Part shown: positions 33,405 through 44,900 of the stretch, piece after piece
Position numbering within the stretch: position 1 is the first letter of the stretch
Layout: the number at the start of each line of letters is the position of its first letter
Assembly: GCA_942486035.1 (NCBI GenBank)
Contig: CALNXK010000080.1
Span: forward strand, 1,930,001 to 1,994,000
Source: Porites lobata
Taxonomy: Eukaryota > Cnidaria > Anthozoa > Scleractinia > Poritidae
Length of the DNA: 64,000 bases
Direction: 5' to 3'
Translations under genes and position numbers: made by a program
The notes under the pieces: generated by a model
Told to the model about the DNA's origin: nothing
Database searches by the model: none
What the model saw: the letters and a program-made list of their open reading frames with translations, nothing else

Positions 33405-34199
33405 GACCTAGGCCAAATTATTTCTTTTTTGGGGGGGTTTTTCCCATAATGATTCTTTTGGCTTATTCTATCTGCAAAACGAAACGAGACGGAAACATAT
33501 AGGGGAGAGAGAAAAAATACTTATTATCCTAAACACATTTCAAGAAAACATTTAAAATGTGTTTGGGAGTAATAGTTAAGGAATAATGAGGGAATTTTAC
33601 CTGTTTTGCAAAGTAGTAATTTCACTAGGATTACTATTTTGTGAAATGGCATTTTTTCACCTTCATTTAGCATGTATGTCCTTTTCGTCCGAAAGAAATT
33701 GTGTCCACCAATAAAATGATTAATATTTCGAAGAATCTAGGCACCTCTTATTTTAGCAATATCAGGTCGATCAAGAGCTAGGTGGTTGGAAAAAAAGACC
33801 ATCAAGAAAAAAAATAGAAGTCTGGGGCTGAGACCCAAGAGAATGATGGGATATGGAAAATCCCGGTGTTGAAAAGAGTAGTAAATAGTTACTGTACGGA
33901 TTCTATTTGATCGACAAATAAAGTTAAAGGAGAGTGAAGGCAGCATAACACATGGTAACAGGTCAAATTGAGCCATGCATAAAACTAAATCTAACTTCGA
34001 TTCTACGACTGCCCATGCCTTGCAGGCAACACATTACTTTCAAAAGAGATGTAGAGTTAAATAAATTCGAACTAACGTGTGAGTGAAGGCTATCCCGCCG
34101 CTAAGATAATTGCATAATTAGAATACCTGCCCTGAGGGAGGTAATTGGTGACAATGTTTTATATGTGGAGGCTCCACATCGAGGGCCAACCCCTTAACC

Positions 34200-35500
34200 G
34201 TTTATGTACCATTTTTGACAGAAAAGGCACCCCTTTCAAATATCTAGGCTCGAATCTAGGCCATTATGGGAAGTACCCTCCAAGGATACCTGCCAAGATC
34301 CAACTACTTGAATCTCACGCCTCTAGTACTCACGTCTGTGTTCCAGCGGGAACGTTACTGCTACCCCAAAAAAGATGATCAAGGCAATGTTTAAATGACA
34401 CCAACTCATAAAAAGAGGGCCAAGAGGTTTTACCGCATACATAGAGTGTATTCTTCCAAGGCACCCGTATTTCTGGAGAGGTTTGGTAACTGTCTCTACC
34501 AATGTCCAGGGGCGCTTGACAGACAGTCACAAGGATCTTCTGTATGCAACACTCAAGTTTAGATTAGAAGAGAATAATGTACAAGGCGAGCTCAACTAAA
34601 AGGCAGAGTAAGAATTCAACTGGTCTGATTGCTACTCACATGGTGGTACCTATGAACGATAGTAAAACCAATTGCAAGCGTCCATCTGGTTACTAGTAGA
34701 TCTTAATCCGCATCAGTTTGAGTTACCGCTCCTCTGATCATGGTAGTGAGCTTTCTTTGCATGTCTGATCCACAACATTTGTCCTGTATTCACAACATTT
34801 GTCCTGTATTCAAGTTTTGGTCAACTGAATTTTCAACAATGCGAAAGGCCGTCTCCCATGGGTTTTGTAGCATGGATTAAAGATGGCCTAAACAATGTAA
34901 CTTGCAATGACATTGGGCTTATTAACGATCAGGAGATGGATGCTCTTTCGCTTCATAGGCTCCTCTTTATACCCTGTTCCTTATTCCCAGCAAATATTCG
35001 CAACAACAACAGCAACAAAAGTAAGTTTCATATTAGCTTGTGATATGGCAGTGAGGTGAGGCACGCATATTTATATTTCCTAGGTTATTTATTTTCTTTG
35101 CAAGATTTATTTCAATACAATATAATTCCGTGCAGTAAAAGGAAAATGGCGCGCATAATAAGATGATCATCGAAATAGTAAATGCTGCTGATAAAATCAA
35201 GGGGAATAATCTGTCCCTCAAAATAGGTAATTGATTTGATAAAAATAACATCCTACCATACGTACCGCATAATACATTCAACATTAGTTAGTTGACTTTG
35301 GTTAACTTTTTGGAGTACTTTAATCAAATTATAAAGAACGGGTGCTTGAGGACCGCTATTTTAATCCTTAACAAATTATAAATTTCCTTCGATAGTTTTT
35401 GATAATGATGTATTAGCTTTTAATGGAACGACTTAAATAATGATAAACTTTGTAAATGTCAGTTATGTTTACAAATATACATTTTTTATGACCCACCGGA
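34200..35500. other. Interior of the inverted-repeat element; no domain recognised
   Basis: Only short frames are present. A 20-bp direct duplication (CACAACATTTGTCCTGTATT twice) lies at about 34770-34812. Confidence 0.35.
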
Positions 35501-35635
35501 AAACACTAAACTTCACTGCGAACCAAAAGTGTCTGAATAATACACTTGGTGGACCCATTTTTTTCCCGACATTTTGCTAAATAAAGGTGAAAGTTCTAGT
35601 ACGGTCAGTAAAATGAGAGGTGCCCAGATGGGCGT

Positions 35636-35702
35636 AACGAAAAGCCGGAATCCGGAATCCGGAATCCGGAGCCGGAGCCGGAAACGGAAACGGAAACGGA
35701 AC
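35636..35702 (-). repeat. GGAATCC/GGAACC simple array
   Basis: Runs of GGAATCC then GGAGCC and GGAAACGG follow GTAACGAAAAGCC. A mirrored version (CCGGATTCCGG, then CTTTTCCATACGCCC) is at 36305-36355. Similar GGAATCC-rich stretches occur at 58610-58800 and 63100-63185. Confidence 0.6.
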
Positions 35703-36826
35703 TTAAATTGAGACCAGGGTAAACTGGGAAGCACTGAAACCAGTTCCCGATACCCGTCTGGGAATAAAATTCAAGATGGTGTCCTCTGTTGTCATTGTTT
35801 TGAGAAATTTTCAGCACAGTGGTCGTGATACCAAAGGTATACTCACATTCGGAAAGTGACTTGCAAAAAAAAAAAAGAAAGTACATCCTACTGTTATCCC
35901 TAGCAGTCATAAAGTGTGACTGCAGCTGTAGGTCGAGCAATTTTCAACAGATCGAGACTACAACTAACCAAAAGCCAATTGACTGCAAAAGACAGCCATG
36001 TTTAAGACCACTGTGTTATTCATTTCCTTCTCTTGAGCCTAAGTTACTCAAGGGCTGCGTGTTTCATCTATTGTGAGGGAAAGGCGGCAAAGGGAGGAGT
36101 ACTCATGTCAATCATGATCCCAAGCTGTAACGTTCACGCGTATATGAAATTCTCGAAGAAAAATTTTGCGCTGTACGCAAAAAATGCAACAGTAAAAAAT
36201 ATAATAACAATAAATCAATATAATGTGGGGATGAAAAGTCTTGATCGAGCAATAATTGTTAGTGACACTCTTAAGACAGAAACGTCTCCAAGTTTTATTT
36301 CTTAGGTTCGGGATCCAGTTCCGGTTCCGGATTCCGGATTCCGGCTTTTCCATACGCCCTGCCCAGATTCTTCGAAATGTTAATCATCTTATTGGTGGAC
36401 ACAATTTCTCTCAGACGAAAACACATATTTGTTAAATGAAGGTGAAAAAACGCCATTACGCAAAATAGTCATTCTAGTGAAATTACTACTTCGCGGTAAA
36501 AATCCGTCATTTTTCGTCAACTATTACTTCCAAACACATTTTAAATGTGGTCCTTGAACTGTTTTTAGGATAAGCATTTCTTTCTCTCCCCCATATATTT
36601 CGTTTCGTTTCGTTTCGTTTCGTTTCGCAGAATAGAATAAGCCGATTCTTTTTAAGTTAGGTCCAGCTTTTTCTTAAGGTTTTAGTAGCGTCTGGATGTA
36701 GGGACGGGATTTCGCAGAGATTTTTCTGGTCGGAGTTCGCCAGTTTTTGCTGAACAGAGCTAGAGTTCAGTTTTTTCTTTTCTTATCGAAAACACCTTGA
36801 CGATGGGAGGTTAAATCGAGTAAATT

Positions 36827-37333
36827 TCAACTCGTACCCTCGACGATTGCTGGTGAAATCGCGAAAATATTGTCCTCGTCGATCGATGACTCGCTTTCGA
36901 CATGAATTCGACTTTTGGATGGGGCACGGATCCGGACCTTAGTGAACTTATTATACCTGGGAATCATGGACAACCGTTGGAACTTTTTTAACTTTGAGAC
37001 CTCGGAAACACATTGCAATTTAATTTTTAATCGGATCAAGAGCTTCTTGGAATATTAACTTTCATCTCGGATTAAATTAACTATATCTTTCCGATTTCCG
37101 ATTGCCAAATTCAGATACAACGCAATGATGCTTCCATAGACCAATGCATCCCACGGGAACGACTTTAGGCGTCTTGGTATCTGTAAAATCCAAAATACAT
37201 GTAAACGAAGCTTGTGTAAATAAATGTTAAATACCCGACGGTGTGTAAAAAGTATCAAGGCCGCTTCTCGTTGCTTTCGAATCTTACTCGCTGATATTTT
37301 TTCGATTGTCTGTTGGTCAATGTACACCGGCAT
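36827..37333 (-). other. Two short minus-strand open frames, unidentified
   Basis: The frame 37333-37055 has an ATG start and reads MPVYIDQQTIEKISASKI through LNLAIGNRKDIVNLIRDES (92 codons). The frame 37039-36827 has no ATG at its head and reads KLQCVSEVSKLKKF ending SSIDEDNIFAIS. Amino-acid usage looks protein-like, but no domain is recognised. They could be exons of one gene or parts of a mobile element next to the inverted-repeat block at 37.4 kb. Confidence 0.3.
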
Positions 37334-37398
37334 TATCGCAGTTGATTATCGGTGTCTACAGTCTGAGGGTGTTTTTTTCCCTGGCAACTTTACTTTGT

Positions 37399-38425
37399 AA
37401 TTTGACCTCTTGACGAGTGTAGCTAAATGTCGTGGGTCGTGGGTAGTGGGTAGAGGTCGTGGGTCGTGGGTAAAAAAAGTATGGAAAAAAATGATAAAAA
37501 GATAATAATAATAATAATAAATAGAAAAAATGTAAAATATTTATAAAACGAAAATCTCCAACTCCTCGATTGCTCTTTACGCCACGACTTCTCCTTCGTC
37601 CTCTTCCGGATATTTCCTTAGACACGTGGGACTTGGCTCCCCTTTCACACCATCACTGCCATACATGTTGCCGATGGAAATACATACATACCTAAACAGC
37701 TCTGACTCGCTGAACGGAAGTGGCTGCTCACTGTTAATCTTTATTCGATCTACAATTCCAGTGATCAGCGGAGATTTCTTAACACGATGGAATGCGATCG
37801 CCGTGGGAGAGGGCAGGGAAAAAGGACAATTTTGAGGTATTTCATAGTTTTGCATAGAGGTCTTGTTTTAGGCTAGCTAATAACTTACGAAGGAACCACC
37901 TTCATGCTCAACCTTTCAAGTTAAGGCGCGGACAGTATGTAAATTTTATTGCCTTACGTAAATATAATTTTCTCGGTTTTTTTTTTGTTTTGCGAACAAA
38001 ATCTATGCTGTAACGATTCTTAATATCATTCCTTTAACTGAAAGGACGTTTCAGTCACGAATGTTGACTTTTTTGAGAAAAAGCAGTTCAGTCTCCAGTT
38101 TTCTGTAACCTGCTATAGGGTTACATAGTGTACAGAGTTTCTTATTTTAGTGTCTGTTTGTACTAAATGATTTGCTTACTTGCTTTGCTGACCGCAGGGA
38201 AGCGGGAGGTAGGACTGGCATGTACACGGAGATTTTCGTTTCATGAATTTTACAACTTTTTGCCTTTTGATTTTTTAATTTTAATTTTTTTTTTGGAAAG
38301 CTTTTTTTTTACCCACGACATTTACCCACACCCACACCCACGACCCACACCCACGACCCACGACCTCTACCCACTACCCACGACCCACGACATTTAGCTA
38401 CACTCCCTCTTGACTAGAATTGCTG
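37399..38425. mobile_element. Inverted-repeat element carrying a small ORF
   Basis: The arms are 37399-37560 and 38222-38425. Both contain AGTGTAGCTAAATGTCGTGG followed by GTCGTGGGTAGTGGGTAGAG on facing strands, plus ACGAAAATCTCC at the inner ends. The right arm has extra ACCCACA units. Between the arms lies an intact 92-codon minus-strand ORF. This looks like a transposon-type layout, but the class is unknown. Confidence 0.55.
37577..37855 (-). CDS. Hypothetical 92-residue protein inside inverted repeats
   Basis: ATG at 37855, stop at 37577. It reads MQNYEIPQNCPFSLPSPT and later GIVDRIKINSEQPLPFSE, FRYVCISIGNMYGSDGVK, and ends KYPEEDEGEVVA. The acidic C-terminus stops just before the left arm. 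No signal peptide, membrane span or known motif is seen. The balanced composition and intact frame make it more gene-like than other short frames here. Whether it is transcribed, spliced to other exons, or part of a mobile element is unknown. Confidence 0.35.
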   Translation of the reverse strand: MQNYEIPQNCPFSLPSPTAIAFHRVKKSPLITGIVDRIKINSEQPLPFSESELFRYVCISIGNMYGSDGVKGEPSPTCLRKYPEEDEGEVVA

Positions 38426-38580
38426 TTTTTGCGATATGCGATAGCATCTCCCTTTGATATTTCGCCCTTTGTTTTTTATGAGACATGATTGCGTTCATGA
38501 AAGTTTCGAAAACTTCAGAAACGTCCAGGAGTTTTGAAAACAATATTGCAATCCCCTTTTAAAATTAACATCGCCCAAGT

Positions 38581-38890
38581 TTCAATCACGGTAGTTGCAG
38601 TCACGTGCTAGGCAACAGAAAAAGTTCACGCGTATCATGTTCCATCGAGGAAGAAACAGGAGAGACTTAAGAGAGATTATCTCAAAGGCCTCAAACTTTA
38701 AAGAACGCGCTAAATTTCCTAGTAGAATTAAAACCTTTGTTTCACGAAAGTTTTCAAGGATCACGAAAGCAATTTCAGAGCAAAAGATTAGTCATGTTAC
38801 GGACGGACGTGTATGTTACAGCTGATCTTTATCAAACCAAGCGACAGGATAAGCCCAGAATCGTTTGACGTTACAAAATAAACATGCTGT
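38581..38890 (+). repeat. Dispersed repeat copy, pair of 40771-41165
   Basis: Shares TCACGGTAG(T/C)TGCAGTCACG, TTTAAAGAACGC, TAGAATTAAAACC and ACAAAATAAACATGCTGTTG with the 40.8-41.1-kb copy in the same order and orientation. The open frame here (38595-38825) is broken in the other copy, so it is not regarded as a gene. Confidence 0.7.
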
Positions 38891-38896
38891 TGCTTG

Positions 38897-40115
38897 TACG
38901 GGGGGGAGCTCCCATATGAAAGGGGCAGGGATGTTCGCCGTCTCGCTTAGGGGGGTAAATTTCGGATTTTGGTCTCCCTTAGGGTGTTCTGAGCAAAACG
39001 TCATTATATTAAGGCGTAAAGGTCTCTTTTAGGGTTGCACGCGAAGATATATATTTAATAGTCAGTTCGTTTTATTTACTCAATTCATGTAATGCAACTA
39101 TCAATGTTATGCCGGCAGGGAAGGGGGGCAGGGCTTGGGGTGGGGATTTGATTGTCTTTGTTGGCCCTGGGGTAGGGCATTTGACTGATCTTGTTCTCCC
39201 AGGGGAGGGGATATTTGAATCTTTCTTCGCCCGACGTGGAGATATTTGACCGCCGACTTGGACGAAAAAGACTGAGACCGAATATATGTTTCGCACTTCC
39301 ACGCTTCACGCATCCGCCGTATGGTCTGGAAAGATCTGGAAATCATGGAGGCCAACGAGAACAAGCGAAAGCTGAGTGTATTTCACTGTTTTGCCTTCAA
39401 ATGTCATTTGTTTTAGCATGTTTTTGATCAACTGAACCTCTTAAGATACTATGGTATCAAAGTAAACGGAAGTAAAGAGAAACCAAGTCGAGTTTTGCAA
39501 GTACAATTGATCAGTGTATGGCTCATTCGCTACAATCACTGTAAGCTTATAAAATTGACTTTCTTTATACCCTTTACTAAGAACGGTATATTCAAACTTA
39601 CAAAATGTGGACTTTCTCCCTAAGGTTTCTGTATTCTACACAGTGTAACACGGATTATGGTTAAAACGTACAATTGCAGCTGTAACAGGAACATGTATCT
39701 TCGGTGATGCAGCAACGTAATATAGATAAAGATTGCAGAGTTTTATTTGGAGATATTTTTATTGTGCCTTTCTTGGGTTCTGCTTTGGGATATTTGACAG
39801 CAATGTGCAGCCCAGGGTGGGGAGATTTGGTTGCAATTGACTGGAATGATTTGCCCGTGGGCAGGGAATTTGACTGCATATTTTTGAAAAATGTCACATC
39901 CCCACCCCATGCCCTCCCCCCCTCCACGGCTTTACAGGGATAGGTGCATAATCAAAGTTTTCTATAACATCAATAACTAAAGAACGTTGTAACAAAATGG
40001 TCTCTTTAAGGGGTCAAAAAAAGGTTGGCCCACGCCCAGGTTGGTCTCCTTTAGGGGTTTTTCAAAATTTCCGACGAGCATCCCCGCCCCTTTCATATGT
40101 GAGTTCCCCCGGTAA
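38897..40115. mobile_element. Inverted-repeat element with CCCATATGAAAGGGGC ends (~1.2 kb)
   Basis: The left end GAGCTCCCATATGAAAGGGG is mirrored by the right end GCCCCTTTCATATGTGAGTT. Inverted similarity continues inward (GGTCTCCCTTAGGG, AGGTCTCTTTTAG) and again at GGGCTTGGGGTGGGGATTTG (left) against CATCCCCACCCCATGCCCTC (right). No transposase was recognised. Confidence 0.6.
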
Positions 40116-40189
40116 AAAATATACATATTGCGTGACATTGCGTTACATCTCTTACAGCGTGACACGTCACAAAAAAAAGCAAAAATCCC

Positions 40190-40440
40190 GTCAGGGAGGC
40201 AGCTCTGGTGGCCATTTTTTTCCCGTTTAACCTCTGGTGCCGAGGTTCCCGTTTAACCTCTGGGACCGAGTTAATAGTTCGAGCACCTCCCTGCACTTGC
40301 TGGGCCGGAGTTTGGTGACCGTCAGCAAGCTCGACAGTCCCCCCCGGTAAGTTGCATCCGCACGGATTAGTCAAGCAGGCTTCAGAGAGTTGGCCATCTC
40401 TCACCGCCCTATAACCCCACCGGAAATAATCAACCTAACA
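40190..40440. other. Unidentified GC-richer segment
   Basis: Contains two copies of CCCGTTTAACCTCTGG(T/G) and many short GC words, unlike its AT-rich neighbours. The minus frame 40093-40404 is open but shows no domain. I considered a structured RNA but recognise no family. Confidence 0.3.
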
Positions 40441-40770
40441 TTGCCTTAAAAAATCAACCTATATATTTAGATCGAAAACTCATTTCGCTCACTTATGGTA
40501 CGGTTCTTCACAGACGCATGCGTTTTTAGCCCCCAAAAATTCTTTGGACTTTTCGTTGATTCATACACAATATCCCCATTCACTCAGGCTATCATTTGTG
40601 AAAGTTTTTTAGTTTAAAACAATTTGTTCAACAAGATAGTAGCTTGTTGGTGTAATAAATGACAACCAATTTATGATTTTTACAACTTTCTGATTATGTC
40701 ATTTCATATACAGTTTGAAAGTGCTTTGAAAACAATTTTTAGTATCGTGTAATACAATCCGCTAGCGTAA

Positions 40771-41173
40771 CTTTTCATCACGGTAGCTGCAGTCACGGGC
40801 TAGGCAACAAATCATGTTCGCGGAAAAATTAGCAGGCCAATTTTACGAGAGATTTCCTAAAACTTTAAAGAACGCACTAAATTTGCGAGTAGAATTAAAA
40901 CCATTGTTTCTCAAAAGTTTTCAAGGATCATGCGAACGCAATTTCAGAGCAAAATATTAGTGATGTTACGGACAGACGTGTATGTTACGGCTGATCTTTA
41001 TCAAGCAAGGGGACAGGATAAGCCCAGAATCGTTTGACGTTACAAAATAAACATGCTGTTGCTTCTACGCGAGTATGCACTGTCTGTATCCATTTGGAGC
41101 AGGCATTTGAAATGTCCTTAAAGAAACATTCGCTTTATAACATGAATTGGTCTTGTTTCGAGTATACAGTCGC
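40771..41173 (+). repeat. Dispersed repeat copy, extended, ending in a Tigger end remnant
   Basis: Matches 38581-38890 in its first part and 1-125 in its last part, so it is the most complete copy of this repeat. It ends TTTCGAGTATACAGTCGC. The last bases equal the terminus of the Tigger-like MITE that follows the same sequence at 126-135. Confidence 0.65.
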
Positions 41174-41317
41174 TTGAGGTATGCGCGTCGATTCAAATCC
41201 ACCAATCAGTGTAACGCGACCAAACAAACATCCCTGTGCGGGGTAGGGTTGTGGTTTTGAACTGCCAACGGTCGTGATACGCTGATTGGTGGATTTGAAT
41301 CGACGCGCATACCTCAA
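41174..41317. mobile_element. MITE with perfect 36-bp terminal inverted repeats
   Basis: The left end TTGAGGTATGCGCGTCGATT and onward to ACCAATCAG is exactly mirrored at the right end. Similarity continues imperfectly for about 15 bp more. The total is 144 bp with no coding content. The perfect arms suggest recent activity or strong hairpin-based gene conversion. Confidence 0.85.
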
Positions 41318-41396
41318 ATGCCTTTGGCTGAGTTTTTTGCACCGGTCATGTTGAGAAAGCTAGTCTTGCAACTTCAGGATCGCTTTTCTCGAGAAA

Positions 41397-41660
41397 TTAT
41401 GGAAGGATTGAGCTCTCATTCGGCTGGGGCATGGATACATATCTAATGGATCGGGAGCCGGTATTTTCGAGGTAACAAATTAAATAGTTTTGCGTCAGTT
41501 CCAGCGTAAATTGAACTGGGACACGCGCCGGCGGCTGATTGCTGCCTGCCTTGTCTCCTTCTTTAGATCTAACCGCTGAGGGTAAATATTCATCTCGCAA
41601 AATAGCGCTTAAAACAGCACGGGACGGCGAAAAAAACATGACACATGGCTCAGTTAACAT
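41397..41660 (-). other. Short open frame, unidentified
   Basis: An 87-codon minus-strand frame with ATG at 41660, reading MLTEPCVMFFSPSRAVLS, through PPARVPVQFTLELTQNYL, and ending PQPNESSILP. No domain is recognised. It is a candidate for a small exon or an old mobile-element frame, and chance cannot be excluded. Confidence 0.25.
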
Positions 41661-41822
41661 TTTCTTCAAACGTTTATTGAAAAATGTGCTTTAACTTCTG
41701 CAATTTGGAACAAATTATAGCCACCGTATTGTTCATATATATTTCTTCTATAAATAACAAAAGATCGTTGCTCAGATTTCAATCAACAACGCCCCCCACT
41801 AAAAGAGGGTGGTCTGCATGTG

Positions 41823-41974
41823 CTGTTACCTTTTGTTACCCTGTCTTACCCAGTTATCCTTTGTTACCCTGTCTTACCCTGCGTTACCCTTTGTTACCCT
41901 GTGTTACCCTCCGTTACCCTTCCTTACCCTTTGTTACCCTGTGTGACCCTGTGTTACCCTCTGTTCCTCTTTGT
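41823..41974. repeat. TTACCCTGTG minisatellite (short block)
   Basis: About 15 decamers of the family seen at 0.9-7.7 kb, here without a LINE tail. It runs directly into the 9-bp array at TTTCAGTGACAACAGTG. Confidence 0.85.
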
Positions 41975-44900
41975 TTCAGTGACAACAGTGACAACAGCGA
42001 CAACACTGACAACAGTGACAAGACTGACAAAACCCACAACAGAGACAACAGTGGCAAATGCGAACAACAGCGACAAAAGTGACAACAGCAACAAAGGTGA
42101 AAACAGTGACAAAGGTGACAACAGTAAAAAAAATAACAACAGTGACAACAGTGACGACAGTGACAACGGTGACAACAGTGAAAACACCGACAACAGTGAC
42201 AACACTGACAACAGAGACAAAAGCAACAAAAGTGACAACTGTGAAAACAGTGACAACACTTACAACAGCGACAACAGCGACAACACTGACAACAGTGACA
42301 ACACTGAAAATAGCGACAACAGTGACAACAGTGACGACAGTAACAACAGTGACAACAACGACAACAGTGACACCAGCAACAAAGGTGACAACAGTGACAA
42401 AAGAGACAACAGCGACAACAGTAAAAACAATGAAAACAGTGACAACAGTGATGACAGTAACAACAGTGATGAAAGCGACAACAGTGACAACAGCGACAAC
42501 AGTGAAAACAGCGACAACAGTGACAACAGTAAAACCAGTGACAACAGCGACAACAGTGATAAAAACAACAACAGTGGCAACATTAACAACACTGACAACA
42601 GCGACAACACTGAGAACAGTGAGAACAGCGACAACACTGACAATAATGACAACACTGACAACAGTGACAACAAAACCGTGACAACAGCGACAACAGCGAC
42701 AACACTGACAACACTGACAAAAGCGACAACAGTTAGAACAGTGACAACAGTGACAACAGTGATAACAGCGACAACAGTGACAACAGTGACAATAGTGACA
42801 ACAGCGACAACAGTGACGACAGTGACAACAGTGACAACAGCGACAACACTGACAATATTGACAAAACTGACAACAGCGAAAGCACTGACAACAGCGACAA
42901 CAGTGACAAGAGTGACAACAGTGACAACAGCAACAACAGTGATAACAGTGACAACAGATAAGTGACAACAGCGACAACAGTCACAAGAGTGACAACAGCA
43001 ACAACAGTGACAAGAGTGACAAAAGTGACAACAGCGAATACAGTGACAACAGCAAGAACAGTGACAACGGCGACAACAGTGAAAACAGCGACAACAATGC
43101 CAATGGTGACAACCGCAACAACAGTGAAACCAGCGACAACGGTGACAACAGTGACAACAGCGACAACAGTGACAACAGTGACAAACGTGACAAGAGTGAC
43201 ACCACTGACAACAGTGACAAGAGTGACAACACTGACAACAGCGACAAGTGACAACAGTGAGAACAGCAAAAACACTGACAACACTGACAACAGCGACAAA
43301 GGTGACAAGAGTGACAACACTGACAACAGTGACAAGAGTGACAACACTGACAACAGCGACAAGTGACAACAGCAAAAACACTGACAACAGCGACAGCAGT
43401 GACAAAAACGATGAAAGTGACAACAGTGACAATGGTGACATGAGTGACAACAGTGACAACAGTGACAACACTGACAACAGCAACAACAGTGACAACACTG
43501 ACAACACTGACAACGCTGAAAAGACTGACAACACTGACAACAGCGACAGCAGTGACAAAAGCGACGAAAGTGACAACAGTGACAACGGTGACAAGAGTGA
43601 CAACAGTGACAACAGTGAAAAGAGTGACAACACTGACAACAGCGACAACAGTGACAACAGTGACAATGCGAACGCGACAACAGTGACTAGAGTGACAACA
43701 GTAAAAAGAGTGACAAGAGTGACAACAGGCACAACAGTGACAACAGCGACAACAGTGGCAACCGTGACAACAGTGACAACATTGACAACAGTGACAACAG
43801 TGACAACAGTGACAACAGTGACAACAGCGACAACAGTGACAACAGTGACAACAGTGACAACACTGACAACAGTGACAACAGTGACAACAGTGACAACAGT
43901 GACAACAGTGACAACAGCGACAACAGTGACAACACTGACAACAGCCACAACAGTGAGAACAGTGACAACAGTGGCAACAGTGATAACAGCAACAACAATG
44001 ACAACATTGACAACAGTGAGAACAGCGACAACAGTAAAAACAGTAACAACAGCGACAACAGGGACAACAGCGACAACAGCCAGAACAGTGACAACACTGA
44101 CAAGAGCGACATTAGTGACAACAGTGACAACAGCAAGAACAGTGACAACAGTGGCAACACTGACAACGCTGACAACAGCGACAACAGTGACAACGGTGCC
44201 AAGAGCGACAACCGTGACAACAGTGGCAACAGTGACAACAGTGAAAACACGGAAAACACTGACTACAGCCACAACAGTGACAACAGTGACAACACTGACA
44301 ACGCTGACAACACTGACAACAGCGACAGCAGTGACAAAAGCGACAACAGCGACAACAGTGACAACGGTGACAAGAGTGACAACACTGACAACAGTGACAA
44401 CAGCGACAACAGTGACAACAGTGACAACACTGTCAACAGTGACAACAGTGACAAGAGTGACAACACTGACAACAGTGACAACACGACAACACTGACAACA
44501 GCCACAACAGTGACAACAGCGACAACAGTGGCAACAGTGACAACACTGACAACATCGACAACAGTGACAACAGTGACAACAGCTAGAACAGTGAGAACAG
44601 CGACAACAGTGACAACAGCGACAACAGTGACAACAGTGACAACACTGACAACACTGACAACAGCAACAACACTGACAATGGCCACAACAGTGATAACAGC
44701 GACAACAGTGGCAACAGTGACACCAGTGACAACACTTACAACAGCGACAACAATTACAACAGTGACAACAGCGAGAACAGTGACAACAGCGACAACAGTG
44801 ACAACAGTGACAAGACCGACAACAGTAACAACAGCGACAACAGCAACAAAGGTGACAACAGTGACAAAAGTGACAACAGCAACAACAGTAAAAAGAATGA

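Larger units (their letters stand above)
33405..36670. mobile_element. Large inverted-repeat element (~3.3 kb, ~310-bp arms)
   Basis: The left arm 33405-33755 is mirrored by the right arm 36362-36670. Shared words include GGCTTATTCTAT/ATAGAATAAGCC, AAAATGTGTTTGG/CCAAACACATTTTAAA, TTGTGTCCACCAATAA/TTATTGGTGGACACAA and GATTCTTCGAAATG. A third, partial arm in the right-arm orientation lies at about 35540-35620. No transposase was recognised between the arms. A (TTTCG)n microsatellite lies in the right arm at 36598-36627. It is probably a composite of related elements. Confidence 0.6.

Noticed and set aside
38595..38825. 76-codon ORF rich in basic residues
   Set aside because: The related copy at 40.79-40.99 kb is interrupted, and the segment is a dispersed repeat.
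40093..40404. GC-richer segment as a structured RNA or gene start (frame MATRAASLTGFLLFF)
   Set aside because: No RNA family motif is recognised. The frame has no supported splice partner, and part of it overlaps the end of an inverted-repeat element.
42260..44272. Minus-strand ORF of 670 codons (valine/leucine-rich) and plus-strand ORFs up to 415 codons
   Set aside because: They follow from a 9-bp tandem unit that keeps frames open in both directions. No domain, start context or splice structure.
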